Below, in pieces: positions 26,338 to 35,142 of a DNA stretch of 64,000 nucleotides (the first letter of the stretch is position 1; each line of letters begins with the position of its first letter). Origin of the DNA: Paratissierella sp033809995 (GTDB taxonomy: Bacteria > Bacillota > Clostridia > Tissierellales > Tissierellaceae); contig JAPXKQ010000006.1 of NCBI GenBank assembly GCA_033809995.1, positions 1 to 64,000 of the forward strand, in the 5' to 3' direction. Under the pieces are notes generated by a model. The model saw only the letters and a program-made list of their open reading frames with translations, made no database searches and had not been told where the DNA came from. The position numbers were made by a program, and so were the translations under genes.

Positions 26338-27093
26338 TTATTCAACTACATTTTTTGTAAATATTACTTTTAGCATAAACTTAGGTAATACCAATTGTCT
26401 TTTTATCCTTGAAGGTTCTTTCATCAGTCTATAAAACCATTCTAACCCAAGTTTTTGATAGACTTCTGGCGCCCTCTTTGAATTACCAGAAAGTATATCC
26501 ATTACTCCACCATTACCAATAATAACCCTAGCTTTAATCTTGTTTTTATTAGCATGTATCCATAATTCTTGTTTTGGGAATCCTAATCCCACAAATATGA
26601 TATCAGGGTTTAATCTATTGATTTCATCTATTATCTCTTTTTCTTCTTCTTGATTTTCTAAACCCATATGACTTCCTTTGAAATAGCCATTATGAAATCC
26701 AGCTATTTTAATATTTGGATAATCCTTTATTATGTTTTCAGCAGCAGCCTTAGATACTCCTTCCTTACCCCCTAGTAAATATAAGCTATATCCATTTTTA
26801 TTGGCAATTTCTAAGAGTTTTATAGACGTATCAAAACCTGTGACTCTCTCTTTTAAGGGTTTCTTTTTTATCCTAGACGCGTAAATCAATCCAATACCAT
26901 CTGGAATAACTAAATCTCCTTCATTTATTAAATCCCTTAGTTTCTCATCATCCTTTGCTGCCATGACAATTTCAGTATTTGGTGTATAGATGGTCTTAAG
27001 ATTGTCACCCTTAAGATTTTCCTCTAAAACTTTCGTAATATCACCCAAAGTTGTATTGTAAATTTTCACTCCAAAGATTTTTATACTATCCAT
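26338..27093 (-). CDS. WecG/TagA/CpsF-family glycosyltransferase (GT26)
   Basis: The 251-residue protein has the GT26 pattern: YTPNTEIVMAAKDD near 40, IPDGIGLIYASR near 70, ERVTGFD near 82, LLGGKEGVSKAAAENI near 103, and FVGLGFPKQELWIHANK near 172. TagA attaches ManNAc to a lipid-linked GlcNAc, making the linkage unit of teichoic acids or secondary wall polymers. It lies 4 nt after the GT4-CsaB fusion, so both likely build one wall polymer. Confidence 0.93.
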   Translation of the reverse strand: MDSIKIFGVKIYNTTLGDITKVLEENLKGDNLKTIYTPNTEIVMAAKDDEKLRDLINEGDLVIPDGIGLIYASRIKKKPLKERVTGFDTSIKLLEIANKNGYSLYLLGGKEGVSKAAAENIIKDYPNIKIAGFHNGYFKGSHMGLENQEEEKEIIDEINRLNPDIIFVGLGFPKQELWIHANKNKIKARVIIGNGGVMDILSGNSKRAPEVYQKLGLEWFYRLMKEPSRIKRQLVLPKFMLKVIFTKNVVE

Positions 27094-27097
27094 TTTT

Positions 27098-29305
27098 TCA
27101 CCTACCCAACAAATCCATAGCCATCTGGATATTTTCCAACGCTTTATTTTTTAAAGCTTCGTCTTGTTTATTCAGTTCATCTCTTAAGTCTATCTTATGA
27201 TTCCAAACATAATCTATATTGTCTACCAACTCATCATAATTTAGGTTTTCAACATTTGACATGTAATGCATACCAAGTGAGTTCAATATTCCTTCTACCT
27301 TTGGATCATATACTAATCCAACCATAGGTACTGACTGAGTAGCAGCATAGATTAAGGAATGTAGTCTCATTGCAATTATTAAGTCAAGCTTCCTTATTAC
27401 ACCCATCAATTCCTCTACGGAATATTTGTTTTTAAGAACATAGCAATTTCCTTCTTTAACCCTCTCTAGAGTTTTAATTGAAATATCCAAATCCTCTGGG
27501 TAATGCATTGGTATTAAAACAACATTAACATTATATGTTTTTGTTATATAATCTATAGATTTTGATACTACTTCTACTAGATTGTCAGCACCTTTCCACT
27601 GCCTGATAGAAATTCCAATTAGATTTCTATCACTGGGAACTCCCTCTATTTCAAAGATATCATCTATCCTAGATTCATTAGCTGGGTCTAATGTGAAAAC
27701 CGGATCTGCGGTCACATAGATTTTTTTATTTTTAACCTTCATATTTTCAAGGTATTTTTTAGAATCTTTATCTCTTAATGTTATTAAATCAACCTTATTT
27801 AATATCCTTTTAGTTAATAGACGATTAATTTTCCCATTAATTGGACCAATGCCATTTGCATATACCATAACAGGCTTTTTATAAAATTTTGCCATATACA
27901 TTAAAGATAAATAATATATTAGCGACCTTGTACTAGTCACATCTTGTAATAAACTTCCTCCACCACTTACTAAAATAGAGGATTTTTTTATTGCTCTTAT
28001 AACTTCTTTGATTTTAAATCTACTTACCCCATTTACAGGGTACATATCTTCAGTCTTAGCTGGATTGTTAGACAATACATTAATATTTAAATCACTATTA
28101 TATTCACGTAAGTCCTTTACGATTGCCTTTAGTATAGCATCATCTCCACTATTATCAAAGCCATAATATCCAGACATTAGTATGGTTTTTGATTGGCTTA
28201 AAATGTTTCTATATATTCTTAAATGCTCTTCTGCCATGGAATTATAAGAATGATTTTTCTCAACATCCGTAAATAAATTTTTACCCAATACTTTTATTTC
28301 TTCTCTATTGTTTGCAAGATATTCAATCCTATTAGCTAATGCTTCTATATCACCTATATCAACTAAATAACCATTGTAACCATCTTTAATTAACCTTGTA
28401 ACTCCACCAACTTTAGTTGATATTATAGGCTTTTTCATTCTAGCGCCTTCCAAAATCACATATGGGAAACTTTCACTAAGAGAGGTTAAAATATTGACAT
28501 CAATAGCATTAAAGAAAGAATAAGGATCATTAACAAAACCTAAGAAATATATATTTTCTTCTAATTTCAGTTCTTTGACTAAAGACTTTAACCTTTTTTC
28601 ATCATTGCCTTCTCCGGCTATTAGGAACAAAATATCCTTCCTATTTCGAAGCACCTTTTCAGCTGCTTTTATAAAAGTTTCATGGTCTTTAACTAAATCT
28701 AATCTTGCTAATATCCCAACAACAAGCTTCCCTTTATAGTCTATATTATATCTATTAAAGAATTCATCCTTGTCTACAAAGATAGGTTCATTTTCTGTAT
28801 CTATCCCATTATAAGCAACGAATATTCTATCTCTCTTAAAACCCCTTTTAATCAACATTTCTTTGAATGTATCTGAAATGGCTATATAATAATTAAATCT
28901 TTTTAATGCTATTTTGTTTAAGGTAGTATATACAAGCCTTTTATAATAATTATCTTTAAAATCAAGTTTATAATCACTATGTATTGTTGTCACCATAGGC
29001 TTACTTATTTTACTTTTTAAAAACATTCCAATAAAATTTGCTCTTGCCCCATGACAATGGATTATATCATAATTTTCTTTTTTAATCTCTTCTGCCAATC
29101 TATCAATAACTGATAAATCTGACCTGGACTTTTGCTTATATACTTCAATATTTATTCCAGCTTTTTTAGAATCTTCATAAAAGGTATCTTCAATAAAACA
29201 TATTACCTTAGCATCGATTAACTTGCTTAAACCACTTAATAGAGAAATGATATGAGTTTTAGCACCACCAGTATCTCCTCCACTTATTAGATGAAGTACT
29301 TTCAT
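27098..29305 (-). CDS. Fusion of GT4 glycosyltransferase and CsaB polysaccharide pyruvyl transferase
   Basis: The 735-residue protein joins two enzymes. Residues 1-370 are a GT4 glycosyltransferase (HLISGGDTGGAKTHIISL at the start, LTSLSESFPYVILEGARM near 285). From about 378 (ILMSGYYGFDNSGDDAIL) to the end is a CsaB-type pyruvyl transferase, with SGGGSLLQDVTS near 460 and MRLHSLIYAATQSVP near 655. CsaB puts pyruvate ketals on wall glycans, the ligand of SLH-domain proteins. GGAGG lies 7 nt before ATG 29305 and 4 nt before the adjacent ATG 29308; a longer frame starts at 29323. Confidence 0.92.
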   Translation of the reverse strand: MKVLHLISGGDTGGAKTHIISLLSGLSKLIDAKVICFIEDTFYEDSKKAGINIEVYKQKSRSDLSVIDRLAEEIKKENYDIIHCHGARANFIGMFLKSKISKPMVTTIHSDYKLDFKDNYYKRLVYTTLNKIALKRFNYYIAISDTFKEMLIKRGFKRDRIFVAYNGIDTENEPIFVDKDEFFNRYNIDYKGKLVVGILARLDLVKDHETFIKAAEKVLRNRKDILFLIAGEGNDEKRLKSLVKELKLEENIYFLGFVNDPYSFFNAIDVNILTSLSESFPYVILEGARMKKPIISTKVGGVTRLIKDGYNGYLVDIGDIEALANRIEYLANNREEIKVLGKNLFTDVEKNHSYNSMAEEHLRIYRNILSQSKTILMSGYYGFDNSGDDAILKAIVKDLREYNSDLNINVLSNNPAKTEDMYPVNGVSRFKIKEVIRAIKKSSILVSGGGSLLQDVTSTRSLIYYLSLMYMAKFYKKPVMVYANGIGPINGKINRLLTKRILNKVDLITLRDKDSKKYLENMKVKNKKIYVTADPVFTLDPANESRIDDIFEIEGVPSDRNLIGISIRQWKGADNLVEVVSKSIDYITKTYNVNVVLIPMHYPEDLDISIKTLERVKEGNCYVLKNKYSVEELMGVIRKLDLIIAMRLHSLIYAATQSVPMVGLVYDPKVEGILNSLGMHYMSNVENLNYDELVDNIDYVWNHKIDLRDELNKQDEALKNKALENIQMAMDLLGR

Positions 29306-29328
29306 CATTTGTCCTCCTTTCATGAAGA

Positions 29329-30396
29329 TTAATATATATCTGATTCAATAGGCTGTATATTCCAATTTTTTTCCTTAGTTACTAAGTCCTCTAACTCCTT
29401 ATCACCTGTCAATTCCTTTACAACAAAAGCGATATTGGTTCGGCTTTTATAGAATCCCAAATTAATTAACATTTGCCTATAGAGCATTGAATCCCCAGCC
29501 CATGATAAAACGAAATCTACATCATTTTGTTTGAAAAATTCTTTTGCTTTTAAATATATACAGCTTATGACATTGTCGTTTATTCCAAGCATATCTACAA
29601 TATAACCTACTCGTAACTCAGATCCGTCTTTAACTTTATTCTTTTGTATTTTTACTATCATATAACCAACCAATTCTCCATCTAAATAAGAAGCAAAGGT
29701 TGTGTATTTAAATTTGGGATGGTTTTTAATTCTCCAATCTAAAAAAGTCTTAGTTCTTGGGGTCATAAGTGGTAGTGAATTTTTAAGTTTCTCCCAAAGA
29801 ATATTAAAGTCATCATTAAATTCTTCGATTTGTTTAATTTCATAATTAGCCTTTGGCTTAACCCTTAATTCTTTATATAGAAATTTTGCAAAGGCCATAC
29901 TTGGTAATGAAATAACCTTAGCTAGGGTCTTGTTTTTAAATTTACTATCTAGAAATCTGTCCAAACGATACACCCTTATAAAAATAGGAATATCATCAAC
30001 AATAGACGCACCTAAACGGTCAGTTAGACCTAATAAAGCACCAAAGATAGGGAAACCATATCTAAATTTTATTCCCTGCTCTACACCTTTTTCATAGGAT
30101 TGTTTAGCCAAATTGACATAGATACCCTGTCGTCTATACTCATTTTTAACCATTGAATCTATGGAGTATCCCCCAAGAATTTCTTTACCTTTATAATTAA
30201 TAACGGATGGTAGTAAAGTAGTTTGACCTATTATACTATTTTCTTCTTCGGCTAGACAAATTATAGGTTCACCTGAAGGAAATTCTTTATATTGCCAGTT
30301 CCAATATTCCTCATTTCTATCATCTCTAAAAACCTCATTAAATAATGGTATTATCTCCTTCTCATCACCATCTTTATATTCCCTGTATTCCACCAA
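29329..30396 (-). CDS. GNAT-family acetyltransferase-like protein
   Basis: The 355-residue protein begins VEYREYKDGDEKEIIPLFNEVF, typical of GNAT N-termini, and has an acetyl-CoA-site-like stretch SMVKNEYRRQGIYVNLAKQ near residue 85 (R/QxxGxG/A variant). The second half (about 190-340) resembles a second degenerate GNAT fold, as in Eis-like or FemAB-like double-domain proteins. The acceptor is unknown; its place between a secreted protein and cell-wall polymer genes suggests N-acetylation of a wall sugar or peptide. Likely in one operon with its neighbours. Confidence 0.8.
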   Translation of the reverse strand: MVEYREYKDGDEKEIIPLFNEVFRDDRNEEYWNWQYKEFPSGEPIICLAEEENSIIGQTTLLPSVINYKGKEILGGYSIDSMVKNEYRRQGIYVNLAKQSYEKGVEQGIKFRYGFPIFGALLGLTDRLGASIVDDIPIFIRVYRLDRFLDSKFKNKTLAKVISLPSMAFAKFLYKELRVKPKANYEIKQIEEFNDDFNILWEKLKNSLPLMTPRTKTFLDWRIKNHPKFKYTTFASYLDGELVGYMIVKIQKNKVKDGSELRVGYIVDMLGINDNVISCIYLKAKEFFKQNDVDFVLSWAGDSMLYRQMLINLGFYKSRTNIAFVVKELTGDKELEDLVTKEKNWNIQPIESDIY

Positions 30397-30408
30397 GGTA
30401 AGTCACTC

Positions 30409-30864
30409 CTATCTTATATCGTACATTCCTCTGACCATAAAAATTGCATCTGTTGTAACATAGACACCCCTACCATCATCTCTAGGTACAATAAGTAGAT
30501 GATTTGGTGGTATAGCTACATCTTTACCTATATCATTCCCAGCAGTAACATCAGTTAACCCTCCTAGTTCGCTTACAACAGCCTTTCCTTTCCCACCTCT
30601 TAGGATGATTTCTGTCCCAGTATAACCGATCAAAAATTGTCCTTGCTTTACTTCTACTACCTTTAATTCATTAGAAGAGCTTGTACCACCACTGATATTA
30701 GAAATTTTGGTGTCTATATATGCCTTAACCTGTTCTATACTATTGTTTAAATAGCTTAACGAAATTAATGGATCATCATTAGAACCTGGTTCTGAAAAAG
30801 CTACTGTTGTTCCTAATAAAAGTACAGCTGCACCTACTGCTATAATAGACTTTTTAATTTTCAT
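30409..30864 (-). CDS. Predicted secreted protein of unknown function
   Basis: The 151-residue product has a clear signal peptide (MKIKKS, hydrophobic 8-22, cleavage near AFS-EP). A short helix with SYLNNSIEQVKAYIDTKIS follows, then from about 62 a beta-rich part with VEVKQGQFLIGYTGTEIILRGGKG. That pattern, often seen next to wall genes in clostridia, is not one I can name. ATG 30864 follows AAGGAGG. It appears to head the wall-polymer operon; the upstream 430 bp hold repeats and the mazF terminator. Confidence 0.75.
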   Translation of the reverse strand: MKIKKSIIAVGAAVLLLGTTVAFSEPGSNDDPLISLSYLNNSIEQVKAYIDTKISNISGGTSSSNELKVVEVKQGQFLIGYTGTEIILRGGKGKAVVSELGGLTDVTAGNDIGKDVAIPPNHLLIVPRDDGRGVYVTTDAIFMVRGMYDIR

Positions 30865-30885
30865 ATGTAAACCTCCTTAGTCAAT

Positions 30886-31222
30886 TCACAGTTCACAATT
30901 CACAGTTCACAATTATTTTCAATTCACAGTTCACAATTCACAGTTCACAATTATAATTAAGAATTAAGAATTAAGAGTGAAGAACTAAGAACTGTAAAGG
31001 CGAAGCCGTCATGGCGCCTGTACCCTTTGTAATTTAAGGGTGAATGCAATGAAAAATCTCTACTTTTTTTATAGTCATACCCAATATGGGATTCTTCACT
31101 TTCGTTCAGAATGACACCTACGGTGTTTTTTGTTATTCACTATTCACTATTACTTATTCACTAGATGTTTTTTCACTCTTACCTCTTACCTGTTACCTGT
31201 TACCTGTTACCTGTTACCTGCT
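30886..31222. repeat. Gene-free stretch: heptamer arrays flanking a palindromic element
   Basis: No gene is seen in 30865-31300. At 30886-30990 ATTCACA and GTTCACA alternate in two blocks, then the register continues as ATTAAGA (three times), GTGAAGA, ACTAAGA. At about 31000-31130 lies an element with GGCGAAGCCGTCATGGCGCC and GGGATTCTTCACTTTCGTTC, then AGAATGACACC. At 31134-31222 heptamers return: ACTATTC copies, then TCTTACC and four TGTTACC. Confidence 0.7.
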
Positions 31223-31247
31223 TTTATTATACTATAATTTTCCTAAA

Positions 31248-31285
31248 AAAATAAGCATTTATAAAGATAAATGCTTATTTTCAAA
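31248..31285 (-). terminator. Terminator after mazF
   Basis: AAATAAGCATTTAT / ATAAATGCTTATTT stem of 13-14 bp with a short loop. The minus strand continues into TTTTTAGG. It lies 20 nt beyond the toxin stop. Confidence 0.75.
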
Positions 31286-31300
31286 TATGTATTGAGGTGG

Positions 31301-31651
31301 TTAAAGGAGTATTAAGCCAATACTTATCTTTAGTGCTTCATCTACTTCCTTCATCATTTCCTCATCAAATCTTCCTATTTTTTCTCTTAATCTCTTTTTG
31401 TCAATTGTTCTTATTTGTTCAAGAAGTACCACAGAGTCTTTTGGTAATCCATATTCTGGGGCAGTTATTTCTACATGGGTTGGTAGTTTTGCCTTGTTAA
31501 TTTGTGATGTTATAGCTGCTATGATTATAGTAGGACTATACTTGTTTCCTATATCATTTTGAATTACAAGTACAGGTCGTACTCCCCCTTGTTCTGAGCC
31601 TATTACTGGACTCAAATCAGCATAAAATATATCTCCCCTTTTAACTATCAC
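31301..31651 (-). CDS. mazF: MazF/EndoA-type mRNA endoribonuclease toxin
   Basis: From GTG 31651 the product is 116 residues, the same length as B. subtilis EndoA, and closely similar: VKRGDIFYADLSPVIGSEQGG, RPVLVIQNDIGNKYSPT, LPTHVEI, and LLEQIRTIDKKRL. These include the active-site Arg and Thr of MazF. It cuts single-stranded RNA at short sites and is held by the antitoxin encoded just before it. The frame also opens at GTG 31660. The start overlaps the antitoxin gene's end, a sign of translational coupling. Confidence 0.94.
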   Translation of the reverse strand: MIVKRGDIFYADLSPVIGSEQGGVRPVLVIQNDIGNKYSPTIIIAAITSQINKAKLPTHVEITAPEYGLPKDSVVLLEQIRTIDKKRLREKIGRFDEEMMKEVDEALKISIGLILL

Positions 31652-31880
31652 TTTGCTCACACCCTAGTTCAGATTCATACATGCATAAATCATTCATGTC
31701 CTCTTCCAAACCCATTTCTGCTAGGGTTAAATTTATTTGACTCATATCGGAATAACCAGTCTTAAGTTTCTCGCAGATTTCTAATTTCCACTTTTCTTTA
31801 AAATAGTTTATAAATGAATTGACAATTAAATCTGTCTTATTATTCTTAATAACTGGCAGCATTTGATCTACTTCTGTCAT
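31641..31880 (-). CDS. MazE/EndoAI-like antitoxin, short at the N-terminus
   Basis: The 79-residue protein aligns with the central and C-terminal part of B. subtilis EndoAI: helices with VDQMLPVIKNNKTDLIVNSFINYFKE, then the toxin-binding tail GYSDMSQINLTLAEMG. The first beta strand of the ribbon-helix-helix (usually KISLPxxL), which contacts DNA, has no counterpart, and a stop lies seven codons upstream in frame, so it cannot start earlier. ATG 31880 follows GGGGGTGGG. It may neutralise the toxin but bind its promoter poorly. Confidence 0.8.
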   Translation of the reverse strand: MTEVDQMLPVIKNNKTDLIVNSFINYFKEKWKLEICEKLKTGYSDMSQINLTLAEMGLEEDMNDLCMYESELGCEQSDS

Positions 31881-32025
31881 AAATTCCCACCCCCTAAATT
31901 AAAAGAAATAAAAGAAAAAATGGTATGTTTTAATTATATCTTTATTCCATAAATTGTGTCAACTAAGTTATAGTTCACAATATAATTAAGTTATGCTTGG
32001 AAGGGCATACTTCATTGAATAAGTA

Positions 32026-33198
32026 TTAATCTAATAAATAATCATTAATAGATACAATTTCATTATTTTTTATGTAAACTCGAGGAATTCTTCTACTCAT
32101 CATACATAAAATTTCATAATTTACCGTACCCAATAAAGAAGCAAGTTCTTCTATTTGTGGATATCCATTTCCATAGCCAAAAAGAATGACTTCATCTCCT
32201 ATATTAACCTCATCAATATCTGTAACATCAATCATCATTTGGTCCATACATATTCTGCCCACAACTGGTACCTTCCACCCATTTACATAAACAAATGTTT
32301 TACCTGATAACATCCTCGAATAACCATCAGCATAACCGATTGGTATTGTTGCTATAACTGATTCTCTGCTAGTAAAAAAAGTTTGTCCGTAACTTATTCC
32401 TGTATTTGCTGGTACTTTTTTTATATTTGATACTTTAGACTTTAATGTTATTGCTGGTTTTATATCAATTATATTTTTATTAACCTCATTTGAGGGATAA
32501 TAGCCATATAAAATAATTCCTGGTCTTATCATATCCAAATTATAATCTGGTAAATCTAAAATTGCTCCTGAATTAGATATATGTTTAATAGGAATATTTA
32601 GCCCTTCATCCTTAAGTCTGTTAATTACATTCATAAATCTATTAAATTGCAAATTAGTAAATGTCTTATCAAATTCATCAGCACTTGAGAAGTGTGAATA
32701 TATTCCTTCAATCTCCAGATTAGATAATTTACTTATCTTTAAGATTTCTTTAATAGATTCCTCATTGGGTAAAAAACCTATCCTACCCATACCAGTATCT
32801 ATCTTAATATGAATTTTTACCATTTTCCCTTTATTTGATGCAAGGCTTGATAAATGAACTGCATCATTATAATTGTAGATTGTTTGTATCAAATCGTATT
32901 CAATTATTTTGTCCATTTGATACATTGGAGTATAGCTCAAAATTAGAATAGGAGCTAATATACTTGATTTCCTTAATTCAATTGCTTCTTGTATGATAGA
33001 AACTGCTAATCTATCAACTCCATTTTCTATAAAGGTCCTTGCCACCTCAATAGCACCATGACCATAGGCGTTTGCTTTTGTAGATGCCATAATCATAGTA
33101 TTGTCACCAATAATTCTTCTAATTTCCTTAACATTATTTGCAATATTATCTAAATTAATCTCTAACCATACTGGTCTTATGTCTTTTAAGTTCTTCAT
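32026..33198 (-). CDS. alr: Alanine racemase
   Basis: The 390-residue PLP enzyme turns L- into D-alanine for peptidoglycan. Seen: RPVWLEINLDNIANN at the start, PLP lysine in STKANAYGHG near 40, HIKIDTGMGRIGF near 133, and IGYADGYSRML near 265 with VVGRICMDQMMIDVT holding the second catalytic Tyr region. The order alr-mazE-mazF is as in B. subtilis. Upstream is a GerS-like gene; in Clostridioides difficile gerS is operonic with alr2. About 140 nt separate it from the antitoxin gene. Confidence 0.96.
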   Translation of the reverse strand: MKNLKDIRPVWLEINLDNIANNVKEIRRIIGDNTMIMASTKANAYGHGAIEVARTFIENGVDRLAVSIIQEAIELRKSSILAPILILSYTPMYQMDKIIEYDLIQTIYNYNDAVHLSSLASNKGKMVKIHIKIDTGMGRIGFLPNEESIKEILKISKLSNLEIEGIYSHFSSADEFDKTFTNLQFNRFMNVINRLKDEGLNIPIKHISNSGAILDLPDYNLDMIRPGIILYGYYPSNEVNKNIIDIKPAITLKSKVSNIKKVPANTGISYGQTFFTSRESVIATIPIGYADGYSRMLSGKTFVYVNGWKVPVVGRICMDQMMIDVTDIDEVNIGDEVILFGYGNGYPQIEELASLLGTVNYEILCMMSRRIPRVYIKNNEIVSINDYLLD

Positions 33199-33212
33199 AA
33201 TCTGCCACCTTA

Positions 33213-33797
33213 TTAACCTTTGATATATTCAAAATTTTTATATCTGTATATCGCCCTAGGGTTCTTGTCTTTATCTAATATATTTAACATAAATGGTCTA
33301 AAATCCTTCTTTTCTAACCAAATCTTTATTTCTTCAGTATATTGATTTTTTTCTTTAACGTCAATATAAAATACATAATATGTTATATCATCAAGCTTTT
33401 CTATATCGACTTTATTGATTGAATTCTGATCCTTTAATAATTCACCAAACAACATACCCTTGTTTATCCTATAATCTGATTTTAAGGATATATATTCATC
33501 AAAAGATGCATGTTTGATTGATATCTTATCTCCTTCATATTGAATTTCAATGCCATTGCTTTTTAATGGATCTATTATTTCAACTATATATTTATCCTTA
33601 TCTGAAAAGTAGCTCTCCTTTATGCTATAAAAACTTTCTTTTTCTTCCATATTGATGGTTATATCTACTTCTGTCTTATATCCTTGATACTTATCAAGTG
33701 ACTTTTCTAATTTATTGAATATATTTTCCTTATTATCCTTTGTGCAAGATATTAAAAAAATAGAAATTGAAAGAATAAACAAGAGAAGCCTTTTCAA
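33213..33797 (-). CDS. GerS-like lipoprotein (LolA-fold)
   Basis: From TTG 33797 the product is 194 residues with an 18-residue lipoprotein signal (KRLLLFILSISIFLIS, then Cys18). The mature part looks like a LolA/GerS beta-sheet protein: LDKYQGYKTEVDITINME, YSIKESYFSDKDKYIVEI and EIKIWLEKKDFRPFMLNI. In C. difficile GerS stands with alr2 and is needed for cortex breakdown in germination through CwlD. The alr neighbour supports that link, by inference. The open frame reaches ATG 33878, but that start has no ribosome site and would bury the lipobox at residue 45. Confidence 0.75.
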   Translation of the reverse strand: MKRLLLFILSISIFLISCTKDNKENIFNKLEKSLDKYQGYKTEVDITINMEEKESFYSIKESYFSDKDKYIVEIIDPLKSNGIEIQYEGDKISIKHASFDEYISLKSDYRINKGMLFGELLKDQNSINKVDIEKLDDITYYVFYIDVKEKNQYTEEIKIWLEKKDFRPFMLNILDKDKNPRAIYRYKNFEYIKG

Positions 33798-33903
33798 TAT
33801 AAACACCGTTACTGAAAACCTACTGAAAGCTAATATTTTTTGTTTTCTTGTAACAGTTTCCCTCCCTTCTTTTTTCATATTTCTTGATACAGTTTACTTT
33901 AGC

Positions 33904-35121
33904 TTAGCAATTACATTCTTGGACACTATTTAAAGCTTTAGGAATCATTTCAAGTATATCACTTGCAGTAAGCCCATATTCACCTTTATGCATTTTCGCA
34001 ATATCACCCGCTAAACCGTGGCTATAAACAGCCAGGATACAACTACTTAACATATCAATTCCCTGACAAATAAAACTTATTATCATTCCAGAAAGTACAT
34101 CTCCACTTCCAGCAGTGGCCATACCAGGATTTCCAGTTCCATTTACATAGACATTGTTTTTATAGGCAACTATTGTCTTATGTCCCTTTAGAATATTTAT
34201 TACATTATATTTTTCTGACGTATATTTAGAATAAAAAGTTCGATTCTCTTGGATTTCTTTTACACTCTTTCCTAGTAATCTAGCCAATTCACCTGGATGA
34301 GGTGTAATTATAGTACTACCTTTACGCTCTAGTAGTATATTAGGGTCATCAGCAATGCAATTTATACCATCGGCATCTAATACTATAGGACCTTGATAAG
34401 TTCTTAATATTTCCTTAACGATGTTTTTTCTTAATTCATCCACGCCAAATCCTGGGCCAATACATAATCCATCTAAATCTTTAATTGCATTTAGATAATC
34501 ATCAATATCTGAAGCTCCCCTAACTATAACCTCGATAAATTTCATAGACATAATATCTACCAAGTCCTTATCAACAATAGAATAGACTAATCCTGAGCCA
34601 CTTCTTAAAGCGGCATTTGAAGCAAGATATATAGAACCTGTCATACCTCTTTTCCCACCTACAATACCTACACGTCCATAGGTTCCCTTATGAGTATCTA
34701 ATTTTCTTTTCACTAATATCCCTTTTATTTCATCAGGTATGCAAATATTATATTCACCATAACCTAACGCAAAGCTAACCGCATATTCTTTTTCATGGGA
34801 TATGGATATTTCTATGTATTTAAATTTACATTCATTCCTATTTTTTATGTCTTTGCCTAATTCAACATATGGTCTGCCATTTTCATCATGGAAAATTTCA
34901 AAGTCTTTCCACCCTATTTCCCCAATACCAGTTCCAAATACCTTACTTATAGCCTCTTTAGCAGCAAATAGCCCTGCAACTGTATTTACATTATGATTTT
35001 TGGATGATATATATTCAATTTCTCTTTCAGTAAATATTCTATGATAAAAGCTTTCTCTTTTTGTATCAAGTATTTTTTTAATCCTACTAATTTGGACAAT
35101 ATCTACTCCTGTACGAAACAT
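33904..35121 (-). CDS. Fusion of holo-ACP synthase and ADP-dependent NAD(P)H-hydrate dehydratase
   Basis: The 405-residue protein joins AcpS (1-120) to NnrD (about 130-400). AcpS marks: TGVDIVQISRI with the Mg Asp, FTEREIEYI, and FAAKEAISKVFGTG with the catalytic Glu; it loads phosphopantetheine onto acyl carrier protein. NnrD marks: GRVGIVGGKRGMTGSIYLAS, LCIGPGFG, LDADGINCIA, ITPHPGELARLLG, and GNPGMATAGSGDVLSGMI with the catalytic Asp; it repairs hydrated NAD(P)H. The usual YjeF N-terminal epimerase domain (NnrE) is absent; AcpS stands in its place. All key residues look intact in both halves. Confidence 0.93.
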   Translation of the reverse strand: MFRTGVDIVQISRIKKILDTKRESFYHRIFTEREIEYISSKNHNVNTVAGLFAAKEAISKVFGTGIGEIGWKDFEIFHDENGRPYVELGKDIKNRNECKFKYIEISISHEKEYAVSFALGYGEYNICIPDEIKGILVKRKLDTHKGTYGRVGIVGGKRGMTGSIYLASNAALRSGSGLVYSIVDKDLVDIMSMKFIEVIVRGASDIDDYLNAIKDLDGLCIGPGFGVDELRKNIVKEILRTYQGPIVLDADGINCIADDPNILLERKGSTIITPHPGELARLLGKSVKEIQENRTFYSKYTSEKYNVINILKGHKTIVAYKNNVYVNGTGNPGMATAGSGDVLSGMIISFICQGIDMLSSCILAVYSHGLAGDIAKMHKGEYGLTASDILEMIPKALNSVQECNC

Positions 35122-35142
35122 TTATAACACCAATCCTTTTAT

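Noticed and set aside
30886..31222. CRISPR or minisatellite coding repeat
   Set aside because: Period is 7 bp with drifting motif, frames are broken by stops, and there is no ribosome site.
31086..31295. Open frame of 69 codons before mazF terminator
   Set aside because: It translates repeats (TGTTACC units) and the terminator; low complexity only.
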